NCBI RefSeq assembly: GCF_910589235.1
Contig: NC_060955.1
Coordinates: forward strand, 20,525,058 to 20,589,057
Source: Vespa crabro
Taxonomy: Eukaryota; Arthropoda; Insecta; Hymenoptera; Vespidae
Length of the DNA stretch: 64,000 bases
Direction of reading: 5' to 3'
Made by a program: the position numbers and the translations under genes. A model generated the notes under the pieces. That model saw only the letters and a program-made list of their open reading frames with translations. It was not told the origin of the DNA and did not search any database. Of this stretch, positions 11,640-23,289 are shown piece after piece. Each line of letters begins with the position of its first letter. The first letter of the stretch is position 1.

Positions 11640-13010
11640 TTTCTTTTTTTCTTTTTTTCTTACTGTATCCGATGCTGACGTAAAAAAAAAAAAAAAAGAA
11701 AAAAGAAAAAGAAAAAAGAAAAAAGAAAAAATAGTTTACATCAAGAGGAAAAGAGAAAGAGTATCGATTATCGATGACGAAGGAAATAAAAAAATATCGT
11801 ACGGCGAGACACATATCGAATGGCTTTAAATTCGAACTCGTTACAATAGTCGAGAAATCTTCGTTTCGATCGTAGGGAAAAAAACATCGATCGATCGAAT
11901 CGTGTTCATCGAACATAATGGGAATCTATCTTTACGGCACGCGTTTGGTTCGTGCCATAAAGAAGAATAGAAAAATCATACAATGAGGCGCATTCCCGAG
12001 ACTGTCAAATTTATATCGGCTTCGAGGATTTAAAAAAATCGTCTCCTTCTCTTCGATCCCCCAATTGGACAGATGCCGGCATGGTTCGATGGTCAAACTT
12101 AATAATGTTTATGCAACACGCGTGCAGGACCACTTGGATATATTTTTTCTTTTTTCTTTTCTTTTTTTCTTTTTTTTCTTACTTCTTTCTCTCGATTTCA
12201 GCACGGATTTCAAGGGTCCTTTATTAGGTGACTTTTTTTTTGCGGCAGGAGAGAGGTTTTATGGATTAAAGTGCAGCGGGCGTTTTTCAATCGCAACGGT
12301 AGGAGAAAGCTTTTCCTACTTTTGTTAATATTTTCCATTAACGAGAGTCTTTAATGTATCTTTAGCTTCCTTATAAAGTTTCCTTTCCAAGGAAGAAAGA
12401 ATAAAGAAGGTGGGGGAAGGCGCGTTCTTAACGTGAACGGAATTATGAAGGAGGATGGAAAAAGGATCGATGATCGACGCGAATTTTAATCTGGTTACTT
12501 TCAAAAGGAGGAGTAGACAGTGTTTGCAAGATGGCCGACGGGCTGCATTATTTCTGTACGAACCCTTTCCTTGTGCATTCTCTTTCTTTCTCTCTCGCTC
12601 GTCGACCCTTTCGAAGTCCCGACCAATCAAAGCGCCGTGATTCATTTAACCCTTCTCGTTGTGCCCATCCCATCCTCTCGACATTCTACCAACCCTTTGC
12701 GAGCACCTGCCGATTTCTCTTCTTATGTAATTATGCATACCGGACAAGCCCTCGTCTCTCGATTGGTTTAGAAATGAGAAAGTGGGCGTATACGTTTTAC
12801 CCTTTCTTCTTAAAGTACTATGTCTCGTTGGTATAATTAATTTGTTAACGCTTAGATAATTATCTATTAGATTGAAAAGATTAGCATGTACAAATTTAAA
12901 AGACTTTTCGTGTCGGCTATTATTAATTTTTTTTTTCTTTTTTTTTTTTTTCTATAAACACCTTCCTGTAATTAATATCATCTTTCTATAATAATAATAT
13001 CGTGAAGGTA
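11640..13010. other. noncoding sequence with A and T tracts
   Basis: A T-rich then A-rich pair at about 11627-11730 (T/C, then AAAAAG units) is followed by unique sequence. T tracts lie at about 12143-12180 and 12929-12952. The segment 12400-12760 is balanced and repeat-free with overlapping frames of 61-106 codons on both strands, none recognisable. Confidence 0.5.
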
Positions 13011-13340
13011 CTCGGTTCTAAATCTTCAAAGTCAGCGGGATCGAGTAAATGGTGGTTTGAAAGTTTTTCGTACTCGCATAGGACTCGCGGAGGACGAAGT
13101 TTAAAGCGGGCGCTTGATTAATGATGTCTAGATAATCGCAACTGAGCCAGTGGATTCGAGAAAGCCTTTAAAATAATCCCCATAAAATTGCGCCCTAATG
13201 CCTCGTCCATTAATCCTCCGTCTTATCTTTGGCGTGGGTATGAGCCTGAAAAAGGTAGCGAGCGAGTTTAGCGAGATTCGTTGAGCCTGCGCAAGTGCGA
13301 AAAGGTTAAATGAGATTAAGGATTTAATTTCGGGGTTATG
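13011..13340. other. repeat-free island rich in homeodomain cores, candidate CNE
   Basis: About 330 bp without simple repeats and without a substantial open frame, in a region otherwise broken up by T tracts. It holds GATTAATGATG (13116-13126), CATAAAATTG (13181-13190), CCTAATG (about 13194-13200), CCATTAATCC (13207-13216) and a GATA-type TTATCT just after. TAAT and TAATCC are core sites of homeodomain and Otx/Bicoid-class proteins, and CATAAA resembles posterior Hox sites. This is among the best candidates here for a conserved regulatory element, but conservation is not demonstrated. Confidence 0.35.
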
Positions 13341-14755
13341 CTTCGCTGATGTTTTACTAAGGAAATGTCGTAATTCATAGCTCGGTCAAATTCGTTTGTA
13401 AGCATCGCCGTAAAATCGGTAGTCCTCTTGGAGCTATCTATGTCACGTAAAATTTGATATTTATAACTCAACGTGTGTTTTTAAACACTTATCTCGTTTC
13501 TTTCCCTTGACGATGATGCACAAGGAAAGGAATATAAATAAGACGATTTTCGAAAAACATCCTTGGAAAATTCGAAGTAATCGATTTCTTAGGGAGCCTC
13601 GAGAGAATCGAAAGCGAATCTCTAGACACATCCCTGGGACATCGAAGTTTTTCTCCCTAGCTAGCTTCGTCGCATTTAAGCCGACGGCGATGCCGGAATT
13701 AATTATTTAGGGGACAGAAATGGCACCCCTATCCACCTCCTCGATTCTTTCCAACCTTCCCCCCACTCTTTCTCTCCCTTCCTCAACTCGCTGTCTCTTT
13801 CTCCCTCTTCGACCACTTTCTCTTCCAGAGTTTTGCGATCGTGTTCCGAGCCTAACCCCAGGGTGAAGATATAATTATGGGAGGTGGGTGGCCTTCAAGT
13901 ATTCATGTTTTCATTACGGCGTCAGCCTTCGTCGGTATCGCTCAAGAAAAGAAGGGATTCTCGCCCTAAAAATATGCCTGCGAGTGCCGTCCGCTTTCCA
14001 TCGTCCTTGGTCTTACCAACTTTCCATCTTTTTATCTTTCCTTTCTCTCCTTTCGAAGTTGCCATTTTAAAAGTGCGAACGATTGTCCCTTCTCTCTCTC
14101 TTTTTAGCCCAATCTTGTTTGATCGTTTCTCTCAATGCGTTTTTTCTTTTTTTCATCTATTAACTGCACTTTCAAAATGAGGATAATTAAAGGTCCTTCG
14201 ATGTTTCGACGTGATAAAAATAAAGAGTTTCATTCGTGATTTAATCGAGCGTGCAAAAAGTAATATCTCTATCGATCATTCCAATACCGCAAGAACTTAA
14301 ATATCATAGTAAAAGAAATCGTATTCGAGATGCACAGTTAAGGCTAATTTTTCTCGCGTAAGAAAGACATCCATTCGTGCTTGGCTGAACGGTTGCTCCC
14401 TTCATCAGCTAACAACGCACTGTTTTTGCTACGTTCCGTTATTCGCTCTTTGTTCGAAACGTTCTCGCACCCTTTGTCCGCTTTCTCCCTTTTGTAACTT
14501 CCGACTTCTCAAGGCATTGTCTTCTAAGGAAGGAGGAACTTTTTCTTTTTTTTTTTTTTTACAAAACGTCGTCCTTCCAAAATTAATCGACGACGACGTT
14601 CTTCTTCTTTTCCTCCTCATCTTCCTTCAGTCGCTTCTGCTTTCGGAGCAACATCGACGGGGATCGGCCATTAAAAATTCCTGAATCAGTCGCTCCTTGT
14701 CCCTGATTAACGGTCTATCCTGTGAGCGCCGATTCTTCATTGAGATTCTTCGAGA
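13341..14755. other. unique noncoding sequence
   Basis: Mostly repeat-poor apart from C/T-rich stretches at about 13735-13830 and a T tract at about 14540-14560. The frames present (60-98 codons) are of ordinary size and unrecognised. The A-rich frame near 14560 on the minus strand is the T tract read backwards. Confidence 0.5.
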
Positions 14756-14836
14756 AAGATGAGAGAAAGAGAAAAAGAAAGAGAGAAAGAGAAAGAGAGA
14801 GAGAGAGAGAGAAATAGAGAGAGAGAGAGAGAAAGA
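14756..14836. repeat. GA-rich microsatellite
   Basis: About 80 bp of GA with GAAA interruptions, followed by a T/C tract (14837-14870). The minus-strand Ser/Leu frame across it is an artefact. Confidence 0.95.
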
Positions 14837-14879
14837 TTTTTTCTTTTCTTTCTTTTCTATTCCTTTTTCCATCTTTCTA

Positions 14880-15318
14880 TCGAGTCGATAAAGACACTCT
14901 TCTAACTTGGCATTTTTTGCATAGCTTGAAAATGTTCTATTAAAAAATTCCTGACTAGAAAAAGGGAACGTACGAAAGAATGTTAGGCTCGAGAAAGGGA
15001 TGTAAACTCCAAGGAGTTTTCCTTTGAAAATCTCTCTTTAAAAAGCTAAACTTTCTTTCTTCCTCACAATGATCTTTCTTCATCTCATTTCATCGTTACT
15101 CGCGCGTTATTTTCATACACTACGGATATTAATTATCTCCAAGAATCTTATCGATTATCGTTCATCAGTTTTCTCAAGCTATCGACAAATTTTAATGGGC
15201 AAATACTTTTCAATATTTTTCGAAGCAAAAGTCTTTAATAAAGTAATTTAATAGACGAGATATTTTCGAGACAACGTAACGTTTTCATTATTGTTAGATT
15301 GATTATCTACGATAGAAC

Positions 15319-15320
<2 letters not shown>
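14880..15320. other. AT-rich unique sequence
   Basis: No repeats, no recognised gene; one 60-codon frame of hydrophobic composition at 15069-15251 with no supporting features. Confidence 0.5.

Positions 15321-15362
<42 letters not shown>
15321..15362. repeat. (AT)n microsatellite
   Basis: About 21 AT units, read directly. Confidence 0.95.
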
Positions 15363-15365
<3 letters not shown>

Positions 15366-15531
15366 CGTCGAGCGTATAATTAGAATGTTTACGATTTTGA
15401 TTGCGACGAAAATAAAAATGATCTCGAGGTAGAAAGAAAGAATAAAATAAAAAAGGAAAGAAGGTTAATCATTATATTTATTGTTTAGTTTATTTATATG
15501 AAATATTTTCAATGTTTCTGACTGAAGAAAG

Positions 15532-15897
15532 ATGGAAAGAAATAAAGAAGTAAAGAAAGAAAGAAAGTTAAGTAAATTTCTGTTCTTAGAATATCGATGC
15601 CGGCACGTTTATTATTTAGTTAGACGTCGAACGTCGCGTAGAGATATTACGAGTAACGGACGAGAGGCTCTTTGTACGATGGACGGATATTTTCTATCTT
15701 TCTCTCCGTTCTCGAGTTTTTCCGTCGTACGAAGCGAGTCCAAGGTAGAACTTTTGAAAACGTATTATTTTCCATGCGCTTCGTGCATAGCGAACGTGGT
15801 ACAACGTGTTCGTAGCGAAGGGAGGACAACTACGCGGAAAGTTGCGCACGAGATACATCGTAACTATCGATCGTATGGTCTCTCTGCGTGGACATAA
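15532..15897 (+). other. unassigned 121-codon open frame
   Basis: Starts at ATG 15532 in A-rich sequence. Residues from about 20 onward have mixed composition with many Arg. No domain, signal peptide or membrane segment is evident, and no splice sites delimit it. The opposite strand is also open for 60 codons (15647-15829). The length is within chance expectation, so it is kept only as a low-grade candidate. Confidence 0.12.
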
Positions 15898-16012
15898 GCG
15901 AGGGATAGCTTATTGGTCAGTTGTGCAGTGCACACCCCGTACGACGCAACGGGAGAGAAGGAGGTGGGGTTGGTCGTTCGAGCATAGAAGGGGGTTCTTC
16001 GTAAGCCTTCAG

Positions 16013-16046
16013 AGAGAGACAGAGAGAAAGAGAGAGAGAGAGAAAT
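16013..16046. repeat. GA tract
   Basis: GA/GAAA units immediately upstream of the hairpin at 16079. Confidence 0.9.
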
Positions 16047-16078
16047 AGAGAGGCGCCCTATGAAGTATAATATATAAG

Positions 16079-16116
16079 AAATGAAGTATACTTCACTTTC
16101 GAAGTATACTTCATTT
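16079..16116. repeat. perfect hairpin with 16-bp arms
   Basis: AAATGAAGTATACTTC (16079-16094), loop ACTTTC, and its exact reverse complement (16101-16116). Each arm contains the 12-bp palindrome GAAGTATACTTC, so the same palindrome occurs twice as a direct repeat as well. A degenerate third copy, ATGAAGTATA, lies just upstream (about 16060-16069). Perfect 16-bp arms within 50 bp are expected about once per thousand random windows of this size, so this is a real structure. It could be the core of a small mobile element, a dimer-type binding site or a product of local inverted duplication; nothing in the flanks decides. Confidence 0.8.
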
Positions 16117-16119
16117 TCC

Positions 16120-16740
16120 GAAATTATTGCCCCAGCTATTATCTTTCGACATACAGTTTGTTATTATAATATCGTATCTATAACGTGTAAATTACTTTTT
16201 CATAACTTAATTTTCTTTCTTAGTTATAACGTTTGATATCTTATTGTACTCGATGGTATCAGACGATGAAGGAGGGCATGGGGATGGAAATAAAAAAGAA
16301 ACAAAAGAAAAAAAAAAAGAGACGTTTAAATTTGTATCAATGTTTTATTATCTTTTCAATGTCGACATAACTATGTCCATTTTCTTTCTGATTTCTTCAT
16401 TACTAAAGTGTCTCCAAAATCATGGCGAACGATATCGGACTAAGGTCACCGATCACACGCGTCTGGTATAACTCGATGAAAGAATAAAAAACGTTAAGAG
16501 TAAGCGGAAAAGAATGGTAGGGCGATACACGTGGAAACATCTTGAATAAAAAATTTAGAAAGGCGCGAGACTTTCCTTCTACGAGTCTTTACTCTGACAC
16601 AAAGCCGACTCCGAATTCATAGAATATTTGATGTTGCCATCCCAACGATGAACTCGCCGACATCATCCGTAGAAGAAGTTTCTTTGAAGTTTCGCGCGCC
16701 GAAAAAGTTCCTCGTCCTCTTCTCCCCTTCGACGAAAAAC
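16120..16740. other. AT-rich unique sequence
   Basis: No simple repeat longer than a short A-rich stretch (about 16290-16320). Frames of 70-75 codons on both strands are not recognisable. Confidence 0.5.
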
Positions 16741-16746
16741 GTTCGA

Positions 16747-16809
16747 TATAAAAGTTTTTCTTAGCGAGAGGATCGTGACCGGTGGATATCGTGAGGATCA
16801 ACCCGGATA
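16747..16809 (+). promoter_or_regulatory. possible TATA/DPE core promoter
   Basis: A perfect TATAAAAG (16747-16754) sits at the left edge of a GC-richer, repeat-free segment (16755-16950). GGATA (16805-16809) fits the downstream promoter element consensus RGWYV. If the TATA box begins at -31, the start is about 16778 and this element falls at +28 to +32. The initiator around 16778 is poor. TATAAAAG also occurs elsewhere in this AT-rich window, so the call rests on motif spacing alone. Confidence 0.2.
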
Positions 16810-16955
16810 CACATCCGTATTATTCCCCGCGAGGGACTTTATCGCGAATGGCCAAGAAAGATCGATAGCCGAAGCATCTCCGGCAGGCGGAGGAACTTTT
16901 GCTCCTCGAAAAGAGGCGGATAAAGTAGGTATCCCTGGAGTAAGGTGCATGTTAG

Positions 16956-17010
16956 AAAGAGAGAGAAAGAGAGAGAGAGGGAGAAGGAGAGAGAGAAAGA
17001 GAAAGAGAGC
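16956..17010. repeat. GA-rich tract
   Basis: GA/GAAA/GGA purine units. Confidence 0.9.
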
Positions 17011-17187
17011 TTTGTCTTTCCATCTTTCCTTTCATCTTCCTTCATCGTCATAGGACCTTCCGACAATTTCTTTGTTCCTATCGTGCGACGGAAGAGTTAA
17101 TCCCTACTGTTCTTCATCCACGAGGAAATTCATCTTTCAGAATTACATCTTTTATCGTCACCTTGCGATCGACAAAAATAACTGTTA

Positions 17188-17197
17188 AAAAAAAAAA

Positions 17198-17232
<35 letters not shown>
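17188..17232. repeat. poly-A joined to (GA)n
   Basis: A run of A leading into about 14 GA units. Confidence 0.9.
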
Positions 17233-17234
<2 letters not shown>

Positions 17235-17813
17235 CTTTCATTCCGACGAGCTTTAATTATTTGTAAAAGTATATAATTTTAAAGCGATTCGTTTTATTTT
17301 AGGACGTTTATTTTAGGGTTAGATATTAGGATTAGATGTAAAAGGAATATTGTTTCGAACATTTATCATTTACACTCGTAAAAGGAACTATTCGATAGAT
17401 GTTAATTTTTGATATTGTCATATTGAAAAAAAATTCAATCAATAAATTTATGATCGTAATATTAATGATTTCGATCGAAAGTTTTTCCATCATCGTAAAA
17501 GATACATAAGAAAAAGAAGTTTTGAAGAAAGCTATGATCTTCGGCATAAACCAAAGAGTAGACCGCTCGCGCATGAATTCGCACATTAGCTCTCGAAGAA
17601 AAACACGGAACGCGTGAAACACGAGATCCCACTGGGAGCTAACGCTTCTTCACTGTCTTCTGAGGTGGCAGATCATAGTTGCAGCATCATCCTATCCATT
17701 TGAAAGGATCGAACAGGATACACCGCTTGGTGTTAGCTAATTTTACGGCACTGCTTTCTACGTGATTCCGAGAAACCAAAAGATTAATTGGTTTCCGTCT
17801 GGTACGTTGCTTC

Positions 17814-17844
<31 letters not shown>

Positions 17845-18820
17845 TTTCTCCCTTTTTTTTTAAGTCGTCCGAGCTACGTTTCTTACTTTTCTTCTAATGC
17901 GAAAAGAAGTCCTACGAAAGGTTAATTGCTTTCAACTTCTATACGACATCGTTATTTCCACTTTTTATCAGTGGAAATCGTTCGAACTCGTCTCCTAGTT
18001 AGTACGATGAAATTAACGATATCTTTTGAGCGAAATTTCTTACGAGTTTTTACAAGTTTCCAACGAGTTTGTTACTATACATATCCATGATGATCGCGAA
18101 TAACATTAAAAAGATTGATTGACGTTAACCAATGGCATTATATTTTGAAAAGGAATCTTCTTCTAATCTCAACGAAATAATGTTTATTGTCCTCAGAACA
18201 ATAAGGAACAAGTTCGTAGTTTGGAAAGAAGAAAATTCTTTATAAATCAATCGGCCCCTCGAGGTGAAAACAAGGAAGTCGTAGTATCGAAGGAGGTTTG
18301 CGTTTCTTTCCCGATAGTTTTATTTGCAAGAGATCGTTCCACGCTCGGAGAAGGCTTACGCGTCGGACTTTGAAGTTAGAAAGCTTCCCGAACGAGATTA
18401 CGCGTCCGGGAAGGAACTTTTCCGACACTTGTGTGGTTTTTTCCACCCTCTTTTCTCAACTTTTACACCCACCCACTGGCCTTCCCTTTTTCTATCATCT
18501 TCTATAGCCTATTTTCTTCTTCCTATTCCTCGAAGTCTACCAGTATCGATGAAGGTCTTCGATGTTTTAACAGATTAATTTTTTACCAAACTAATTAACC
18601 ATCATTAACGATCTGTATTATTAATCATTATAATAAGTTTATGAGATAAAGATTATTAATCATTCGAGTATATACTTTGTTATAAATTTTATATCCATTT
18701 TGATATCAAAAATTTTTCATACGTATTCTTAAATCTTAACATTTTTGCCTTTTAAAATGAAATCTATAAATACATTTTATATTTACACGTTAAAAATTGA
18801 TTCTTAGAAGGATCACCTAT
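17233..18820. other. unique noncoding sequence
   Basis: Holds a T/C tract at about 17815-17862 and otherwise repeat-poor DNA. The segment 18230-18440 is balanced in composition and carries two TTACGCGTC words (at about 18357 and 18399). A minus-strand frame (17332-17622, 96 codons) and frames at 18240-18578 have no recognised domains. Confidence 0.45.
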
Positions 18821-19375
18821 CGTTGTTCGGGTACGTGCATTTTCCATCGAAAGTAACAACCTTTAAGACTATGCATTCGCGCGGAATGCCGGATTTATCG
18901 GGGAAATCGATTCGAGACCACCGTGATGGCAAAACTTATTCGGAGAATGCTTTCCAAGAATCTTATTCAGCTGCTGGACGTTTTCTCCCTTTCCCTTCTT
19001 TTCTGAAGGGCTTATGGCTCCCTTAGCCTTCCTTCTTCTTCTATTTCTATATACCTACGTTACTACCACTTTTTCTTTCTCTTTCCTCGACGGTTGCTCG
19101 TGACACGCCCGACTCGAGACGATAGAGGAAGGAAACGAGAAGCGACCTCTCATTACCCCGTACCGGCTAATTATCGAGTCCACGTATCCCATAGCCCTTC
19201 ATCCCTTTTTCCCGTGGCGCCGACGAAAGCGCCATCCTACTTCCGGTTACAAGAGAACCGACGACGATCATAGTGCACGTCGATAATTATTGGCTTTTAG
19301 CGAATTTCGATTTTTCAGTGTGGTCGGCTTCGAGTAACTTTAAGAAAAGACCGCCTGCGATCACGGGATTCTCTA
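18821..19375. other. repeat-free, GC-richer island
   Basis: About 550 bp that is higher in GC and complex, with a T/C-rich join near 19025-19090. The part 19130-19330 has no long open frame, which fits regulatory rather than coding sequence. No specific motif cluster stands out; it ends abruptly at a poly-T tract (about 19379-19400). Confidence 0.3.
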
Positions 19376-19400
19376 TTATTTTTTTTTTTTTTTTTTTTAT

Positions 19401-21229
19401 TTTTTTCACACAAATCATAACATTTCTTAACGATCAATTTATATATTGATATGTAAATAATTTGAAAAGTTTTATATAACTTATTAGTCTCTCGATAATT
19501 TGTTAAAATTTCTTTGTTTCGAAAAAAGAAAAAAAGAAAAGAAAAGAAAAAAAATTACAAACGATAGTCCAGGATAAATAATGACAGGTCTAAAGATTCC
19601 TGAAGCGAGAAAGGGTGGAACCCAAAAAAGGTGGAATTCTCTCGGCATTGCGCAGTCGCGTGAAAGGGATCGCAAAGGACACGGATCCCAACCTGTTATG
19701 CGAAGAGCCGCTTTTTTTTTCCCTCGTTCGGCGTCAAAACGTTTAATGACATAATGCGTCGACCTCGAAAGGGTTGTTTGCCGATGGCGCCTGTATGTAC
19801 GAGGGTTCCTTGTGCATTATTGTGCGTGCGTGTTAGTTATACCTGCGAATTTACACAGACATGAAACGCGGAAGAAGGGTTGCTTCGTACCAATCATTTT
19901 GGGTCTCTCACCCTTTCTAACCCTCTCAAAAGAGTTCGAACCCCAGATCAGTAGAAACGCGTGTAACTATGTGCATCAGGTGCATCGTCTATATACACAC
20001 ATATATACATATATATATAATATACATATACCTAAAGGACACGAAAAAGTGAGATCTACAATCTACGATGAGAAGGGTTGTGACCCTATTCTTGCAGGTG
20101 TATCTGACCTGAGTCTTCTTCGTGGGATTGTACTAACCACCACGAAGCATACAAATGTCGATCGAGCAACTGTACTGTGGGCGTAACGCTTTCCTTATAT
20201 AATTTCTATTATTTTTCAACGTTTAATAAGATAATTGCATATACGTCGTCGAAGTGTACCATACTTATATCCCTAGGTAATACACCTGAGAATCGTACAA
20301 GTGTTTCTAGTTTTAATCCTTAAGTGTATATGTAAATAAATAGATAAATAAATAGCTTTTCCCTTTTTATCGATCATTCGTTTATAAATCTTTTTAAATA
20401 ACATCAAGAGGATTGAATAATGTACATATATGTATCTATACGTATTAGATGTATGAACCCATGATACTCGATCCATTCTGTCATATTTAGGACTTTTTTA
20501 CTTCGGTATTATTTATGATAGGGAGTTCATAAAATACAAATAAATTTTCATCGAGCGTAAGGACATATCGCTTTTCAATTATCCTTTCCGAGGAAAAAAT
20601 ATTGAAAGGGGATAAATTCTTAGGAGAGGGTACAACCCTATCGATCCTCTAGTACAATGGTCCGACGATAGAGATTCGACCTAAACATTCTGACTCGTGT
20701 ACGATGGTTACACGTCGATTATAGCCAAGTGACTTGTGCACCCGCGGAGAGAAAGAAAGCAGGTATAAACACATTGGTTTGATGTCGATAGAAAAAGAGA
20801 GGGTTGCGTTACACGTTGTTCGTTTGTCGTGGGGTAGGCCCTGGTTTAATCCATTACACGATATATTAATTCGTTTCTCCAGCGATCCCAGGTAGCTACG
20901 AGAATCCTAAAAAAGAAGAAGAAAAAAAAAAAAAGAACGGGAGAGATTAGAAGGCCCCGAAACGCGTCTCGCACGCGCTCAGGTACCATTGGAAGGAGGT
21001 CTCTCATGGGGGCCTGTAAAAAAGTCCTGTCGAAAGACCGAGAGAAAGAAGAGAGTTATAGTGAGCCGCGTAGTAGCAATAAAACTATCACCGAATATAA
21101 ACATCTTACCAAGAAGATTCTTAAATAAAACTTGAATTAGACGATCGATGATAATTAAAAATTAAAAGGAAATAGAATTTTACATGACAAACACTGTTGA
21201 ATAGTATAGAGAACGTTCGTTTATATTGT

Positions 21230-21230
<1 letters not shown>
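19401..21230. other. noncoding sequence, few repeats
   Basis: Unique sequence with a TA-rich stretch at about 19995-20030 and an A tract at about 20909-20935. A stem of eight bases (CTTCGTGG 20118-20125, CCACGAAG 20140-20147) lies inside a 124-codon plus-strand frame (19812-20186) that has no recognised domain. No gene supported. Confidence 0.45.
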
Positions 21231-21233
<3 letters not shown>

Positions 21234-21287
<54 letters not shown>

Positions 21288-21314
21288 ATATACAATATAT
21301 ATATATATATATAC
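21234..21314. repeat. (TA)n microsatellite with palindromic core
   Basis: A TA array interrupted at 21285-21295 by TTGTATATACAA, which is itself symmetric, so the whole 81 bp can fold into a cruciform. Confidence 0.95.
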
Positions 21315-21337
21315 CTATTGATTTGAACTCCATTCGA

Positions 21338-21372
21338 TAGAGAGAGGGAGAGAGAGAGAGAGAAAGGGAGAG
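21338..21372. repeat. GA tract
   Basis: GA and GGA units. Confidence 0.9.
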
Positions 21373-21553
21373 TTGACCATACATTCATATATAAAAAGAT
21401 TTAAGCAAAGTCCTTCCGCATATATCGTATATTATTTAATATATATTACAGATTTATATGAATTTAAAAGGAACACAGTGTTACTTCCTTCCACGCGGCC
21501 TAAAAACTTGTTTTCGAGGAAGCCAGATAAGAAGAAGAGTTCTTCTAAAGAAG

Positions 21554-21555
21554 CA

Positions 21556-21595
<40 letters not shown>
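21554..21595. repeat. (GA)n microsatellite
   Basis: About 20 GA units, followed by a balanced unique segment (21600-21800). Confidence 0.95.
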
Positions 21596-21597
<2 letters not shown>

Positions 21598-21599
21598 AC

Positions 21600-22300
21600 G
21601 ATAGTAGAGCGGTAGAACGTCGGGGATATCTAATGCTGGAACTTTAGAATGTGGAAAAGTGTAGCAGAGTACAGCTGCTCCACTTCCGCTACTCGGCACT
21701 CGTCGACCGCCCACCATTATCACGGATTGTGTACCATCCGTTTCTTCCTCTGGAGTACCTTTTATGCACCTGAAGATATGTACATTTTCCTTGGGGCACG
21801 TTTTTAACATTTTTTTTTTCTTTTTCTTTCTTTCTTTTTTCTTCCTTTTTTCTGTTTTCTTTTTTCATTTTATTTTATTTTATTAAAACACTCCAACGAG
21901 AGACACAATCGTAAAATCATAATACGGTTATTAGTATTTCTAATATACTTACATTTACAAGTTTCAGTTTTATAAATTCATATGATAAAATTGTGTTGAT
22001 CTATTCGTTTTAGAATAAATATTATCGAACAATCGATACCGTGGACCAATCTCTTTTCTTTAATATTTTTACAAATGTTCTTTTTAACATTGTCACCTAC
22101 GTGGAACTTTTAAATTCTTAAATTCCCCTTTGCCATGTATTCACTTCTTCGACACGTTCTTTTTTTTTTTTTTTTTTTTTTTTTCTTTGCTCCACCTTTT
22201 CCTTTTCATAAGCATTAGCTACGTGAATTAAAGATAAAGCTATTTATATATACCTGCCCATCGGAGTTTCATGCACCGGTTCTTGCTTCAACTTTTTACC
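21600..22300. other. unique sequence with T/C tracts
   Basis: A balanced stretch (21600-21805) is followed by T/C-rich tracts at about 21811-21890 and a poly-T run near 22160-22184. No gene recognised. Confidence 0.5.
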
Positions 22301-22628
22301 CACGTTACAGTCTCGATTCGAAGGCAGTCCAGTCGGTCAGTAGAGAGACGAAAAGGTAACGGCTGGCTGGACATCTTTTCTTTTTTAACCCTCTTCGATG
22401 TCCACGACTAAGAGACAAGAGTAGGGCCAGGTTACGCATAGCACGACTCTTTACGATCGACTAGATCGTCCATCCTGTACGGGGTCAAGGGGTTGGCCAG
22501 CTGGCAACGGACGGTTGTGCAATCTGCACACGGCCGTCCCCTCTTCCACACCCTCTCTTCTTCTTTCTGGAAGAGACGAACCAAGAGAGGACCCAGGGAC
22601 AGAGACAGATAGATGGATAAGAACAGTG

Positions 22629-22664
<36 letters not shown>

Positions 22665-22800
22665 CTGGGGTTGGTTGGCGTCACCGCTGCCAACGTCGCT
22701 CATTGTCCAAGCTCAATGGCCGTCTGTCCAGCGCCATTGTTGGTAATGATTTCGGAAAGGTCTGTGGGAGAGATCGTGCGTGCGACACCACTCTGTGCTG
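22301..22800. other. GC-richer island with an initiator-like motif
   Basis: GC content rises clearly over the flanks, with no T tract, and the block is split by a (GA)n repeat at 22629-22662. TCAGT at about 22337-22341 matches the arthropod initiator core, but no TATA box or DPE could be placed convincingly around it. Open frames exist in several phases (80, 72, 93 and 259 codons), all partly repeat translation. It may be a promoter-proximal or exonic region of an unannotated transcript, which is inference only. Confidence 0.2.
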
Positions 22801-22919
22801 CTCCGCACCAGATAAACCTATCTCCACCGTTTCTACGTGTCCTTTACTTGATCCGATTCACCAACGTTTATTTCGTATCGCGTGCCTTCTCTAATCGTGA
22901 TTTATGTGAGAGTCAGTTT

Positions 22920-23135
22920 CTGTTTTCTTTCTTTCTTTCCTTCTTTCTTTTCTGTTTCTTTTTTTTTTCTTCTTCTTTTTCTCTTTGTTCTCTCCTCATA
23001 AACATCCCGATTTTATTACTCGACCTTGCGGGAATGATTAATATTTATCAATTATTTTTTTCTTCTGAAGATTTATTTTATTATAGCTTTTGTTCTATTT
23101 TCCTCTTTTTTTTGTTTTTTTTTTTCGTCTTCTTT
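22920..23135. repeat. T/C-rich low-complexity stretch
   Basis: Repeated TTTC and TTCT words with a short unique break (about 23000-23050). It accounts for the Phe/Ser half of the 259-codon plus-strand frame ending at 23294. Confidence 0.85.
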
Positions 23136-23289
23136 TTCGAACGATCGATGTCATCGTTTAATGATTTCAGTTTGAGGGCATCGTCGTCGTCGTCATTACC
23201 AAACTTCAAAAACAAAAACTTTCATTTTCCTTCGATTTATAATACGTGCTTTAATTTACAAGTATTCTCTCAGAATCGAGAAATGCCGT

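Noticed and set aside
17299..17335. Cluster of TTAGG/TTAGGG/TTAG words suggesting interstitial telomere repeat
   Set aside because: Spacing is irregular (not a 5- or 6-base tandem) and the context is AT-rich, so a chance cluster is the simpler reading.
20118..20147. CTTCGTGG/CCACGAAG stem-loop
   Set aside because: Eight-base arms with a 14-base loop are expected many times in 64 kb by chance.
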